NCBI RefSeq assembly: GCF_947179165.1
Contig: NC_077244.1
Coordinates: 17,928,949 to 17,992,948, forward strand
Direction: 5' to 3'
DNA length: 64,000 bases
DNA from: Solanum dulcamara
Taxonomy: Eukaryota > Streptophyta > Magnoliopsida > Solanales > Solanaceae
The notes under the pieces are model-generated. The model saw only the letters and a list, made by a program, of their open reading frames with translations. It had not been told where the DNA came from and searched no databases. This document shows, piece by piece, positions 11,851 through 23,665 of the stretch; position 1 is the stretch's first letter, and every line of letters begins with the position of its first letter. The translations under genes and the position numbers were made by a program.

Positions 11851-12330
11851 GCACCGCCAAATAGAGATAATCAGATAGGGGTTACTTCAGGAGAAGACGA
11901 GGTCCAAACCATCTGTATGCTATGGCTAATCGACATGAACAAGAAAACTCACCAGATGTTGTCACTAGTATGCTTAAAGTCTTTTATAACAATGTTTACA
12001 TATTACTTGATCCATGTGCTCGCTAGATGTTGTCATTGGTATGCTTCAAGTCTTTTCTAACAATGTTTACACATTACTTGGTCCATGTGCTATTTTGTCT
12101 TTTGTGACTTCTTATTTAGCCATTAAGCTTGGGATTCTTCCCGAATGTTCTTAGAAATATTTAGTGTTTCTACTCTTGTTGGTGAGTCTATCCTAGCTAA
12201 GAAAGTCTATCGAGATTGTATAGTCTCTATCTAGTGTAAAGATACTTCTGTAGACTTAGATAAGTTAAATAAGGTAGACTTCAATGTCATTCTTGGCATG
12301 GACTATCTTTATGCTTGTTATGCCTCAGTT
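11851..12330 (+). pseudogene. G2 aspartic protease, degraded by a tandem duplication
   Basis: The active-site segment reads VYILLDPCA near 12000, where DPGA would be expected in this group. It is followed at once by a second copy of the same stretch (see 11955-12094). Downstream, VDLDKLNKVDFNVILGMDYL near 12250-12310 is a normal protease C-terminal segment. The 70-bp duplication shifts the frame, so the domain cannot be translated intact. Confidence 0.75.
11955..12094 (+). repeat. 70-bp imperfect tandem duplication in protease
   Basis: Two head-to-tail copies start GATGTTGTCA at 11955 and 12025 and differ at several positions, so the duplication is not recent. The unit carries the protease active-site segment. 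Confidence 0.8.
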
Positions 12331-12499
12331 GATTTTAGATCCAAATTGTCAAGTTTCAGTTTCCAAATAAGCAGTTATTGAGTGGAAGGGTAGTCCAGCT
12401 TTGCCTAAGGGTCTATTCATCTCATACCTTAAGGCCAACAAGTTAGTCTCCAAGGAGTGTATATATCACATTATTCGAGTTTGAGTTAATAGTATGGAG

Positions 12500-13440
12500 A
12501 CACCATCCCTTTAGTCAGTTCCTGTTGTGAGTGAGTTTCCTGAAGTCTTTACTGAGGATTTACCTGGAGTCCCTCTCGATAGGTACATAGGCTTCGGGAT
12601 AGATGTTCTCCCTAATACTCAGTCAATTTCTATTCCTCTATATAAAATGGATCCCACAGAGTTAAAAATGCTAAAATAACAAGTGAAAGATTTCTAGATA
12701 AAGGGTTTATTAGGCTAAGTGTCTCACCTTAGGGTACTCCTGTCCTATTCGTGAGAAAGAAAAAGGGTTCTTTGAAGATGTGTATTGACTATCATCAGTT
12801 GAGCAAGGTTACTATAAAGAATAAGTACCCTCTTTCGAGAATTGATGACTTATTTGACCAACATCAGGGTGCCACTTATTTCTCTAAGCCATACATCAGA
12901 TTAGGCTATTATCAGTTGAAAGAGAGAGATAATGACATTTTGAAGACAACTTTTAGAACCAGTTATGGTCATTATGAGGTCCTAGTTATGTCCTTCGATT
13001 TAACTAAAACTTCTGCAACATTTATGGACCTCATGAATAGAGTGTTCAAGCGGTACTTAAACATGTTTGTTATCGTGTTTATCAATGACATCTTGATCTA
13101 TTCGAGAAATGCGGAGAAGCATACCAATCATCTCAGAATTGTTCTCCAAACTCTCAAGGAAAAGGAGTTGTATGCTAAGTTTTCAAAGTGTGAGTTTTGG
13201 CTTGCATCTTTGGCATTCCTAGGCCACATTATTTCTGGTGATGGTATTCTAGTAGATTCACAAAAAATTGAAGTTGTTAAAAACTGGCCTAGACCCACAT
13301 CTTCGACTGATATAAGAAGTATTTTGGGTTTGGCTCGTTATTATAGAAGATTTATGAAGGGATTTTCATCCATATCATCGCCATTGCCTTAGTTGACTCA
13401 GAAGAAGACTACTTGTGAATGGTTTGATGCTTGTGAGAAG
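12500..13440 (+). pseudogene. G2 reverse transcriptase, catalytic residue lost
   Basis: This is well preserved, open from 12751 to 13392. Motifs in order are [27 protein letters not shown], shortened here to its core [17 protein letters not shown], then [18 protein letters not shown], the catalytic box [10 protein letters not shown] at about 13080, and [11 protein letters not shown] and [13 protein letters not shown]. The box normally carries two adjacent Asp; the first is Asn here (AAT), which should abolish polymerisation. A TAG at 13390 ends the frame. Confidence 0.85.
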
Positions 13441-13900
13441 AGTTTTTAAGAGTTGAAAACAAGATTGACTACTGCTCGGGTTTCGTCCCTACTTGACGGA
13501 ACAAATAGATTCGTAATCTACTGTGATGCATCCAGAGTTGGACTGGATTGCATTTTGATGTAAAAAGAAAAGTTAATAGCTTATGCTTCTAGACAGCTTA
13601 AGACTCATAAGAGGAATTATCCAACTCATGATCCAGAGTTTGTAGCAACAGTATTTGCTATCAAGATTTGGCGTCATTATCTTTATGGCATGCATGTAGA
13701 TATATTCACTGATCATAAGATCCTACAATATGTGTTAAGTCAAAAAAAGTTAAACCTGAGGTAGATGAGATGCTTGAGTTGCTAAACGACTATGACATGA
13801 GTATTCTATACCACCCAAGTAAAGCTAATGTTGTTGCTAATGCTCGTAGCAGGTTGTCCAGGGGAAGTACCACTCATGTAGAGGAAGAGAAGAAAGAGTT
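13441..13900 (+). pseudogene. G2 RNase H, degraded
   Basis: Segments FVIYCDASRVGLDC (about 13510), [16 protein letters not shown] (about 13590), [12 protein letters not shown] and [12 protein letters not shown] (about 13710) appear in the usual order, interrupted by stops (for example 13561) and by a frameshift near 13760. It is the RNA-degrading half of the polymerase. Confidence 0.8.
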
Positions 13901-15463
13901 GGCCAAAGAAGTGCATAAACTTCCATGATTGGGAGTTCGTCTTGTGGATTTTGATGAGGGAGGTGTTATTGTTCAAAGTGGGGATGAGTCTTCACTAGTT
14001 GTTGAGGTAATGAAAAAGCAAGATCAAGATCCTATCCTTCTTTAATTGAAAGAAGATTTTCAAAAACAAAAAGTGACAGCTTTTGACAAAGGGGGAGATG
14101 GGGTGTTGAGGTATCAAGGAATATTGTGTGTTCCATGTATAGATAACATTTAAGATAGAATGGTTGAGGCCCATAACTCTAGATATTCAATTCACCCAAG
14201 TTCTATAAAAATGTATCATGACTTGAGATAAGTCTATTGGTGTAATGGTATGAAGAGAGATATTGCAAAATTTGTGTCCAAGTGCCTGAATTGCCAATAA
14301 GTCAAAGTTGAGCATCAAAGGCCTTATGGTGTAGCTCAGACTATAGAGTTACCAAAATGAAAGTAGGAGATGCTTAATATAGATTTCATTATAGGTTTAT
14401 CACATTCTCACAGACAACATGATTCGATTTGGGTGATTGTGGACAGGACAACCAAATCAGCCCACTTCTTGCCTGTTAAGACTATGGTTTCAGTTGAGTA
14501 TTATGCGAGGTTGTACATTAGATAGATAGTGAGATTTCATGGAGTTCCCTTGCCCATTATTTCATATAGAGGTACTCAATTGATTGCTCAGTTTTGGAAG
14601 TCTTTTTATAAAGGTTTGGGTTGAAAGGTAAATTGTAGTAGGACTTTCCATCATCAAATAAATGGTCAGGTAGAGCGTACAATTCAGACTCTTGAGGATA
14701 TGTTGAGATTCTGTATTATTGACTTCAAAGGTAATTGGGATGACCACTTGCCGCTTATTGAGTTTTCTTATAATAGTAGCTTTCATTCGAGCATTCAAAT
14801 GGCCCATATGAGGCTTTTTATGGGAGAAGATGTAGATCGCCAATTGATTGGTTTGAGATTGGTGAAGCTGAGTTGATAGGGACAAACTTGGTTCACCAAG
14901 AAATGGATAAGGTGAAAATTGTTCAATAGAGATTGAAGACTACGTAAAGTTGTCAAAAGTCCTACATTGATGTTAGGAGTAGGGACTTGGAATTTGAGGT
15001 AAATGATTGGGTGTATTTGAAAGTTTCATCCTTGAAAGATGTTATGAGATTTGGGAAGAAAGGAAAGTTTATCCCCCGTTACATTGGTCCTTACTAGATT
15101 ATAAAGAGAGTTGGCAATGTCACCTATGAGTTAGAGCTTCCACCAGAGTTAGATGTCGTTCATCCAGTATTCCATATTTGTATGCTTAAGAAATGCTTAG
15201 GAGATCTTTCGCTAATTGTTCTTATAGAAAACATTAGAGTGAAAATAGTCTATCTTATGAGGAGATTCTTGTCTAAATTCGTGATCGTCGGGTTCGTAAG
15301 TTAAGGACCAAAGCGGTCGCTTCAGTTAAAGTTTTATGGAGAAACCAATTTATAGAAGAGGCTACATGGAAGTTGAGGAGGATATGAAAGCCAAGTACCC
15401 GCATATATTTGTTCCTCCTAGTGCCGATGTTGAAGGTAATATTCTTATTCCTATCTTTGAGTA
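13901..15463 (+). pseudogene. G2 integrase and pol C-terminus, degraded
   Basis: The zinc-binding region spans about 14170-14300 (HNSRYSIHPSSIKMYHDL, CLNCQ). The core follows, with LNIDFIIGL, VIVDRTTKSAHFLPV, a degenerate ISYRGTQ where the second catalytic Asp is Tyr, and VERTIQTLEDMLRF with the Glu kept (about 14680). The C-terminal domain (about 14990-15460) has a VYLKVSSLKDVMRFGKKGKF-like segment and ends with KVLWRNQFIEEATWK. The protein would insert element DNA into chromatin. Stops and frameshifts are frequent. Confidence 0.8.
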
Positions 15464-15586
15464 AGTTCTTTCTTAAGTTTTGAAATAATTGAGTAGTTAT
15501 CCTTGAGTTGGAGCCTTTAAATTCTTGCATTGTATTCGTGGCTTGATTTAGTTCTTAGCTTGGTCATCATTCGAGGATGAATGATC

Positions 15587-15601
15587 CAAAGAGGGAGATA
15601 T
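15587..15601 (+). promoter_or_regulatory. G2 polypurine tract
   Basis: CAAAGAGGGAGATAT directly precedes the 3' LTR start. It is the expected RNase H-resistant primer for plus-strand DNA. Confidence 0.75.
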
Positions 15602-17953
15602 TGTAATACCCCGTACTATTCTAGCCTAGATCAAGTTTGAGAACTAAGAGAAAACGAAAGAAATAGTAAGAAAAGTAGACTAACCAGTGTCCACATGTGG
15701 TACCTATGAATCGTAGGAGTACCTACAAGTTGAGGAGGCATTTTGTAGGCACCCCAACACTTAGTCAAATCATAGTTGCCAAGGACCACCTCTACGATCC
15801 CACTTTATGATTTGTAGGGTGTTCAACGAGCCGTAGAAGTGGCTCGTGGAACCCCTCTATAATTAGCCTAATTTTAAAGTCAAAGATTAGTTCTGCGAGT
15901 ATGAGTTATGACCTATAGGAAGAGTTATGAACCGTATATGAGGCTCTTAAGTGTAGATCAGAGACTTAGAATTTCTTATATGTAGGACGAGTTAGCAGGA
16001 TAATCCGTAGATGAAACTATAACACATAGGAAGGGTTCGTAGGTCCAACTTCAGAAACATAGGCAAGTGCCTAGCTTTCTACGAGCATACTTCTACGACC
16101 CATACAACGGTCTACGACCCGTAGGATTTGTTCTCCAAAAGTATGAAAAGCTGGAGGACTTTGGGACATAGACCCACTAGCCCAATTGCTCGTGAGTTCA
16201 TAATTGGACTCCAAAACCTATGAAAAGGACCCTACGGTGCGTAGGAACTCCTACGGTCCATAAGAAGGAACCCATAGCGACCCAAACCCATTTTAATGAG
16301 GGGCATTCCAGTCCTTTCCCCATCTTTTCCAAACTTAACCTAAGCCATTTTGGGACTAAATTTATTCCCTTATCAGTACCTAGTGGGGTTTTTCTCCCAT
16401 TAACACTTAGAAACTTTTGAGAGAAAGAATTTGGGAGAAGGAGAAGAGCTAGTGTTCAAGGATTTCAAGTGAGGTCTTCGAATTTTGATAGATAATCATT
16501 GTTCCAAGATGTAAGAATATAATAACGTTGGACTAAGTTTGTCTGCGTTCCCTACATATTTCTATAGTCAAGTTGAGTTTGAGTTTCAATTCTAATAAAG
16601 TGATTTCTTGAGTTAATTATACAATTTCTTATCGAGTTATAGTATATTTTTTATTATACTTCATTGAGTTGACTTTTTGAGATTATGGATTCATGATTGC
16701 ATTCACATGAACCCTAGTTGAGTATTGCATTAGTTATTTTATGCACTGCGTTGAGTTATAGGATAATTATTTTTTATTATTTTATTGAGTAAAAGTTTGA
16801 GCATGAGTTGAGTCCGAGAAGTCTCTTAATTAATATTTTCAGCACGAGTTGAGTTGAAAAGTCTCTTAATCAAATTTTGAGAATGAGTATAAATACTTTT
16901 AAACATCTATTTTAAGATTGAGTTGAGAAGCTAATACATTTTTTGAGCATGAGTATACATACTTTTAAATATCTATTTTGAGATTGAGATTGAGAAGCTA
17001 ATACATTCTTTTAATCCATTCATTGAGTTGAGATCATATTTATTTTAAAGAGAAAAGATGAGTTTTGAGCTAAGTCCAAAAGAGACTAAATGAGTTTGAG
17101 TAAATACACTCACCTGAGTTATGCGCATAATAAATTATATTTTGGGAGTAGTATTGAGCACTGATTTAGATAAGAGTATAAAACAACTTGAACCCCATAA
17201 ATTACATAGCCAACGTAGGATAAGATCGTACCGTTCATTCGGGCAACTCATCATAGTCACAAAAGAGGAATTTTATTGGATCTAAAGATAAGTTGCATCC
17301 CTTACCCTGCCAAGGTACTGAATGGTTATGACAATGACAAAAGTTCATTGTATGATCACGTAGTTTATAAGTGATGGTTGTCGGTTAGAAAAACTCCCTA
17401 AGAAGTAAAGTATTATAATTTTCATATGCTGAGTTACATTTACTATTTCATGTCTTTTAAATAATTTTTTTATTATATTGCATGATTTATTAAGTTGAAC
17501 TATTTTCAGAGTTGAGTTCCTTGAGTTGAGTATCTTTAGTAAGTCTCCTTTCAGCTATTTTACATATCGTACATTCCATGTACTAACATCATTTTATGCT
17601 ACATATTTTTATGATGTAGACACAGGTGATAGATATCCTCAACAGGCGCCCTATCGAAGATCGACTCTCTTTTTAGCTTTGGTGAGACTTCTTTGCATTC
17701 AGAGGAGCTCTTGAGTCTTCTTACAGTCTTTACTTTTTAATTCTTTAATTATCAGTTTGAGGTAGTCGTGGTCCTGTCCTAATGACTATTTTAGAGTTCG
17801 TATATTAGAGGATTCATAAACTTTCCAGACAGTGTCCATTTTATGAGTTAAAGTCTTTTGCTTAGTGAGTTAGCCAGGCCAAGGGTTTATTTGGGAACCA
17901 AAAATGATTTTTGAGTGCCGGTCACGCCTATGATGTAGACTTAGGGCGTGACA
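15602..17953 (+). repeat. G2 3' LTR (2.35 kb)
   Basis: The LTR runs from TGTAATACCCCG to GGGCGTGACA and is full length compared with the 5' copy. Its first 0.7 kb hold many CTACGACCCGTAGG / CCTACGGTGCGTAGG words (for example 16112-16125 and 16231-16245). These are followed by a TTTTAATGAGGGGCATTCCA segment that is also recognisable in the G3 LTR. A 66-bp tandem duplication lies at 16875-17008. Confidence 0.85.
16875..17008 (+). repeat. 66-bp tandem duplication in G2 3' LTR
   Basis: Two copies begin TTTTGAGAATGAGTATA and TTTTGAGCATGAGTATA at 16875 and 16941, each ending GAGAAGCTAATACATT. The corresponding part of the 5' LTR is deleted, so its age relative to insertion cannot be judged. Confidence 0.7.
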
Positions 17954-17974
17954 GATGAGTAAATTGATATTTAT

Positions 17975-18217
17975 TATAATGACCTATTCTCGTCATTATG
18001 GATAAGCCAATGAGGAAGGAGTTCAGGCTAGATACTTCTGAGTAGTAACTTGAAAATTTCGAGTTTAGGCTAGACTTTGATGAAATTTGAGTTAGGTGAG
18101 GTCTGGGGTAATTCGGTAATGGATAGGTGATTGAATTATGAGTTTGATCAATTGAGTTGATAGTCAAGACATTAAGAATCCTGTACGACTTTACAAAATT
18201 GAATTCGGGTGAGTAGA
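17975..18217 (+). repeat. G1 3' LTR, piece 1
   Basis: Homologous to 3275-3525. The start is mutated to TATAATGACC. The 21 bp between the G2 end and this point are all that remains of the G1 interior on this side. It ends with GTAGA, the left target copy of solo LTR D1. Confidence 0.8.
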
Positions 18218-20383
18218 TATAATATTCTGGGTGTTTGAAGGTTGAAATATGATATTATAAGGTAAAATATTATAAAAATAGCCTCAGTAGATTTTTAGGT
18301 CAAGTATTTTCGAAAAATAAAGTATTCAAAAAATTTCCTTTTCAGAAGAGTGGGCGACCACTCCGCATTGCGGGGATAGTCTAGCACAGTGCAAATTTTT
18401 TCCTTGATCAAAATCTGGCCTAAATTCTCCTTTGCTAAAAATTGACTTGTCATAAACCCTCTTCGAGTCATGGACTTGGGTAAATATTTCCGTCGTATTT
18501 CAATTTTTAAGTAGGGGTATTTTGGACTTTTTCTACCTATTAGTTAATGAACCTGAACATATTTGGGACTAAATAATATCCTATTAACTACACAAGAACC
18601 CCAATTCTCCCTTATTCTTTCACAATTTATCGATTACAAAAATTCTCTCTCTACAAGGCTCTCAAATCTCCATTAAAGACAGGCAAGCAATCCTCTCAAG
18701 TTCTTCATTAAAATTCAAAATTTCTTCAAATTTCTTCCAACTTCTTATCCAAGGTATATAGGTATTCATCCATGGGTCCCTTTCATTCATGGAGCCCAAC
18801 TAATTCTCAAATTTTTCAAGCAATTCAAAGTATGTATTTTATGAGTTTTTTATGATTTCAATTTCAATTACATGAATTATGATTATGAACCTATTTCAAC
18901 ATGAATTAAAGATTATTGCATGGAATTGAAGAGTTTTCTATGAATTTCCTACATTATTATTTAGGTTTCAGAACATGGATGATGGGTATTTTCCATTATA
19001 CTTCAAATTGATATTATTAGGCATGTTTTCAATTCAATTTCATAATTTCTAAGTCAATTGATTGTGAACCCATGCTTTCACCCTAATTTCAAGTCTAAGT
19101 CATGATTATGGAGTTTCAAGCGTTCAAGCAAGTTTATGAAAAAGGGTGACTTAAGACCGTAATGATATTTCTTATGAAATAAGATCCGTAATGATGGAAG
19201 GACTACACCCACATTACATGAATCGCATGATAATGAACTATTCCTATGAACAAGGTTTTTGAATTGGATTGATAGCTTTTGATTGCCTTTCCACATGATA
19301 AGTTATGATTTATGACAAGTATGATTCATGAAGATGATATATATTCCGTGGGATGTTGACTTAGCATAGAGAGGACTTTTAGGTAGGGACTCGACCCAAG
19401 GGGTCCCTAGTAGCAATCTCTAGTCCCTTAACTACGTTGCCACTGTAGGATGATTGCCAATATGACCTAGCTAGTGGATCCACATATAACACATGTTCAT
19501 GATTACCCACTTAGCGGGGTAGAGTCTACCTTGGCAAATAGATTCCTCTTTTTTTGTTGTATGGGGAGACACCGAGATTCCATGTTATAGCTCGCATGGT
19601 TTTATTGTCGGTTATTGTCACGACCCAACCCATAGGCCGTGACTGAGATCCAATCTGGACCCCCGTATGCACATAAGTTAGGTGTAGTCAAACCAGACTA
19701 CAAATAATATGATAACGTACATGAGAACCTCAATGGGTCATAACATTTCATATATCTATAGCCTCTTTCATTCATATCATAACATGAAAAGGCACGCAAG
19801 CCGACAAGGCTGCCATAACACATACCTGTATAATACATAATATAGACCCAGCTAAACAAAACTTACACATACAACCCACATATACATATCTAAAGACCTC
19901 TATTGAGTAGTGACAATGAAATATGGCAGGACAAGGCCCCCGCCATACCTTTGAATAAATGAAAGTAATATGTACACCCAGGACTAGTACCAAAAATTAG
20001 GCTCCGATACAATAGAGCTTCTTCCAAATTAGCTGAGCAGAATCCTAAGTTGGGGGATTCCCAAAACCTATATCTGTACCTGCGGGCATGAAATGTAGCC
20101 CTCCGAGGAAAGGGAGGTTCAGTACGACATATGTACTAAGTATGTAAAGTATAAAACATCATAAAGAGGGCACAACTAACATAGGGATGCAGGAGACAAG
20201 CATAACATTCACAAAACTACAGTACCTGCATCCTATAAATTAAAGTCGTGTATACCCCCATCAACCTGGTACCCGGCCCGCTAGGGGACTCAGTGTTACA
20301 AATACATCATCTATCATGATAGGCATATGTATGCCATTAACATTGTTGAACGTACAACCCAATTCATGTATATACCAAGTACA

Positions 20384-20583
20384 TGCCGAGGAACGATGGC
20401 CCGATCCACATATCGTGTAATAATGTCGAGGAACGACGGCTTGATCCGTATCTCATATAATAATATCGAGGTATGATGGCTCGATCCGTATATAACATAA
20501 CATGCCATTAAACATATGGACCGATCCTTATATAGCAAAATATGCCGAGGTACGTTCGGCCCCGATCCATATATATCATAATG
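20384..20583 (-). repeat. 40-bp tandem array in E1
   Basis: Five degenerate units with anchor TGCCGAGGAACG at about 20384, 20424, 20464, 20503 and 20543. The same array (about 41-bp period) is in E3 at 46681-46925; I did not find it in E2. Confidence 0.75.
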
Positions 20584-20689
20584 CATATACGTGCACGTAA
20601 AACTCTGTAACCTATCAAACATCCCTTAGGTATCACCATAAAGTATGTTCAAGGGATCCTAAGTGTAGGAGCTTACACATCCTATCACT

Positions 20690-21440
20690 ATTCAGCCTAT
20701 AAAAGGCTCAAGGGTCGTAGTTCAACTACTTCATGGCCCTTGTCATCCAAAAGTGAGTACAAGTCATGAATCACATCCAGAATCTATAAATAGAACTATC
20801 TCTAACTCATATCACATATCATTTCACTTACATTAAGCTATTTCAAGAGAAGGGAGGGATAGGCCTCATGTGTAATACTTTTCATCACGTAAAAGGCTTA
20901 CAAGACAATAACTCAACTATTGCAGGAGTTCTAATATCAAGAAGTGAAGAAGATGTACGAATCATGCTCGGGGTTCTAAGAATGGAATTGTCCCCACATT
21001 TCATACACCAATCATTTATAGCTAAGACATGCCAAGAGACAAGAAGAGATAAGCTTTACATATACTACTTTTTATCACATGGAAGACTTGAAAGGTAATG
21101 ACTCAACTTATTACAGGAGTTCTAATCAGCAGGAAGTGAATAAGATTCTTAACTCATACTCAGAGCTTTAAGAATGGAATAACTCCCAATTTCACATACA
21201 TAATACTTAGATCTAAGACATGCCAAAAGAGAAGAAAGGTAGCTTCGCATACTCATCACTTCCTAACGTATGGAAGGCTTGAGAAACCCTAGTTCAATTA
21301 CTATAAGGGTGCTTTCATCAAGAAGTAAATAAGGAACATGAATTATTCTTGGAATTTATGAGTAGATTTACCCTCAATCTCATATCATTCATTACTTAAC
21401 TCGAAGACATGCCAAAAGAAGAGAAAGATAGCTTTACATA
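20690..21440 (-). repeat. ~190-bp tandem array in E1
   Basis: Four units share a purine-rich anchor (AGACATGCCAAAAGA and variants) at about 20835, 21025, 21216 and 21405, followed by AAGCTTTACATAC-like sequence. E2 (39370-39500) has the same anchor in three copies at only ~50-bp spacing, and E3 (47380-47810) has it at irregular spacing. Confidence 0.65.
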
Positions 21441-22407
21441 CCTTTTATCAAGTAATCGTAACCACTCTTGCTTCGTCGCCTTCTGAACCTATTTAACATG
21501 AAGGTAATACTAAAATTAATAACCTTCAATTTTCCATTTTCTCAAACCATAACTGTTTATCCATAGAAATCATTTCCCTAGGTGCCTTCCTCAAGTAGTT
21601 TATTAATCGGCTAAGAAGTTAATGGAAATCGGGTAGCATTTCCCCTATAACTTGCCCTATCTGAATTTCCAATTACATCCTCAACCACTACATCCAACCA
21701 AAAAAAATAATCATCAGCTCATATAAAAGTAAACCACTTCAATATTACGCAATACAAACTCCAAACGACTCACTTAAAACTACGATACCAAAATAAGATT
21801 TTCAATAGTTAATGCGTAAAATCTATAACCACGCGGAATGGAGGGTTAGGTGGCTGAAACCATTAGAACCCACAACGTTTTTGACCCATGTTCCATCCCT
21901 ACAACATGCCATAAAACCATTTCCAAAGACAACACCACAATCACAACAACACTATACAACCTTAACAATTTTAACTCGGCTAGAACGACTTCAATTTCAT
22001 TTGCTTATAACGTCCATCATACTTATACATTTTTCCTACTTTAAACTTAATTTAACACATATAATACACTCCATAACAACATTATTAACTCCACTTTGAA
22101 AGGGAAGACCTTACCTTGTCCGAAACTTGCCAAAATTTGCCTCAGAAGTCCTCTTAACGTGCTGAAACTTAGTGGACTGTTTGTGTCATGTTTTTTCTAC
22201 CCCAAGTAGAAGTTTTTCGTTATTAAACACCTTTATATCACCGTAGGATACCTTAAATAATTAATTCACAAAATAAAATCGGGCCTTACCTTTTCTTGGG
22301 ACCAAACCCGTAGCTCCCTTTGCTTGTTCTCTCAAGCTTTCTCTCAATTCTATCTTATTTTTCTAAGTTTAAATGTAAGGTTATGATGAATTAGTCATCA
22401 AAAGACA

Positions 22408-22409
<2 letters not shown>

Positions 22410-22438
<29 letters not shown>
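22410..22438 (-). promoter_or_regulatory. TA microsatellite at E1 TATA position
   Basis: An uninterrupted (TA)n run lies about 20 bp downstream, in minus-strand sense, of two G-box-like palindromes. E3 has a shorter TA run and E2 a GTATATAAC at the same place, so it probably serves as the LTR TATA box as well as being a simple repeat. Confidence 0.5.
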
Positions 22439-22441
<3 letters not shown>

Positions 22442-22451
22442 CTTATATGAT

Positions 22452-22484
22452 GACAAGTGTCAGCCCCTAAGGGTGACACGTGTC
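22452..22484 (-). promoter_or_regulatory. paired G-box palindromes in E1 U3
   Basis: GACAAGTGTC (22452-22461) and GACACGTGTC (22475-22484) flank a CCCTAAGGG segment. The second is a perfect palindrome with the CACGTG core bound by plant bZIP and bHLH factors. Equivalent pairs or triplets occur in E2 and E3. Confidence 0.6.
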
Positions 22485-22531
22485 CAATCCTTATTGGACC
22501 AACCAATCCACGCCACCACTCCAAGGCTGCC

Positions 22532-22645
22532 ATATGGCAGCGTGGGACTCACCTTAAGTAGGTGTGTCACCTACTTGGTCCAAGTAGGTGCATAACTTAC
22601 TTAGTCCAAGTAGGTGCATCACCTACTTCCTTCCGAGTAGGTGCT
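22532..22645 (-). repeat. word cassette in E1 U3 (CACCTACTT / AAGTAGGTG)
   Basis: After TGCCATATGGCA come alternating direct and inverted copies of CACCTACTT (22568, 22620) and AAGTAGGTG (22556, 22582, 22608, variant at 22635). E2 has the same words in fewer copies. E3 has different words between the same flanks. Confidence 0.7.
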
Positions 22646-23665
22646 ATGCCTCCTTCCGCCTCTTTTGTGGGTTCGTAATCTCATCTCACTTTAAGAACTT
22701 ATGTAATCCCTGCTACGTAAGCTTAACATGTACTCCAGTAGCTTAAGTATGTAAGATGTCCAAGTTGGTAGCTTATACTAGTAAGTCGAGTCCCATGACT
22801 TGTTAATTTGGCCCCCAACTCATTTTAAATCCTTATAGCCCTATTTCCAACCTTCACTCTTATGGGGCATCACGTTCTCCCTTCCTTAGAGTTATTTGAT
22901 AATATTATACATAATATGGGTCATAGGTCAACCTTTAAGAAGCTTAAGATGACGTTCTAAAGTACAAAGGTATGGGGTATAACAGTTATGGTTATATCCT
23001 ATATATGTATGGTCCCTTATGATGATTTACTTGACTAATCCAAGCATTTACTTTTACCTGATACTCTTATGGTTTATGGTTCATTAACCCTTTTCATGTC
23101 TACTTGTGATTTTACTATCTCTTTTATCATGCTATTTGAAATGGTCAGTTGCACAACATAATTTTATTATGCATTACATTGCCTACATACTTAGTACATT
23201 CAAACGTACTAAGCATACTTCATTACCTATATTATATCACAATGTAGGGACAAATGTTTTATCCTATTCTCGTGGCTAGTTGGTGATTTATTGAGGATTA
23301 TGTGGTGAGTCCTCATGCTTTAAGCACAAGCCGAGTCTATCTTTTCTTCTCTTGCCATTGTTAGACTATGTTGATACATTGAGACTATCTCATATTATGT
23401 CATTACTTTTATTTGAGGGCGAGCTAGGAACATTTCCTAGTCTCCGCCTATGTTAGTTCATGTAGAGGCATATTAGATATGTGTATGGAGTCTATGTTAT
23501 CTTGCTTCATTCTCATTATGCCATGATTCTTAGATTTCTTTTGAGTTTTTACTTTATTGTTACCTTAAGTATGCTTATGATATGCTAAGAGGCTTGGTTG
23601 GAGTTTCTTTAGGAATCCTAATTGCCGTGTCACACCTAGGGCCTAGCTTGGGTCATGTTAGTAGA

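Larger units (their letters stand above)
9686..17953 (+). mobile_element. G2: Ty3/gypsy retrotransposon, 5'-truncated, fused into G1
   Basis: Parts in order are a truncated 5' LTR, primer site, gag, protease, RT, RNase H, integrase, polypurine tract and a full 3' LTR. It sits between the end of G1 pol and the G1 3' LTR. The expected left target duplication (GATGA, as seen after 17953) is missing because the first ~460 bp of the 5' LTR and the end of G1 pol are both gone. The likely history is insertion into the G1 3' region followed by a deletion across the left junction. All domains are recognisable but broken. Confidence 0.8.
19616..22984 (-). mobile_element. E1: solo LTR (gypsy) nested in D1
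   Basis: Plus-strand ends are TGTCACGACCC and GGGTATAACA. Flanking GTTAT occurs at both 19611-19615 and 22985-22989, a perfect 5-bp duplication. On the minus strand it starts TGTTATACCCC and ends GGTCGTGACA, the usual polarity of this family. It is 3369 bp without coding domains. Its minus-strand U3 holds a word cassette, two G-box-like palindromes and a TA run at TATA position. E2 and E3 belong to the same family. Confidence 0.9.
18218..23660 (+). mobile_element. D1: solo LTR (gypsy, G3-related family), split by E1
   Basis: It interrupts the G1 3' LTR with target copies GTAGA at 18213-18217 and 23661-23665. Its ends have decayed to TATAATATTC and GGTCATGTTA, where TGTAATATTC and GGTCATGACA are expected from D2. 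Without E1 and one target copy it is about 2.07 kb. No gag or pol sequence lies inside, so it is a solo LTR left by unequal recombination. Stretches such as 19380-19600 match the minus-strand LTRs of G3 (34190-34390), so D and G3 belong to one broad family. Confidence 0.8.

Noticed and set aside
20868..21098. 76-codon plus-strand frame in E1
   Set aside because: It lies on the antisense strand of an LTR tandem array with no homologous frame in E2 or E3.
18218..23660. Full retrotransposon with internal coding region
   Set aside because: All 5.4 kb are accounted for by solo LTR D1 and nested solo LTR E1; no gag or pol segment was found.
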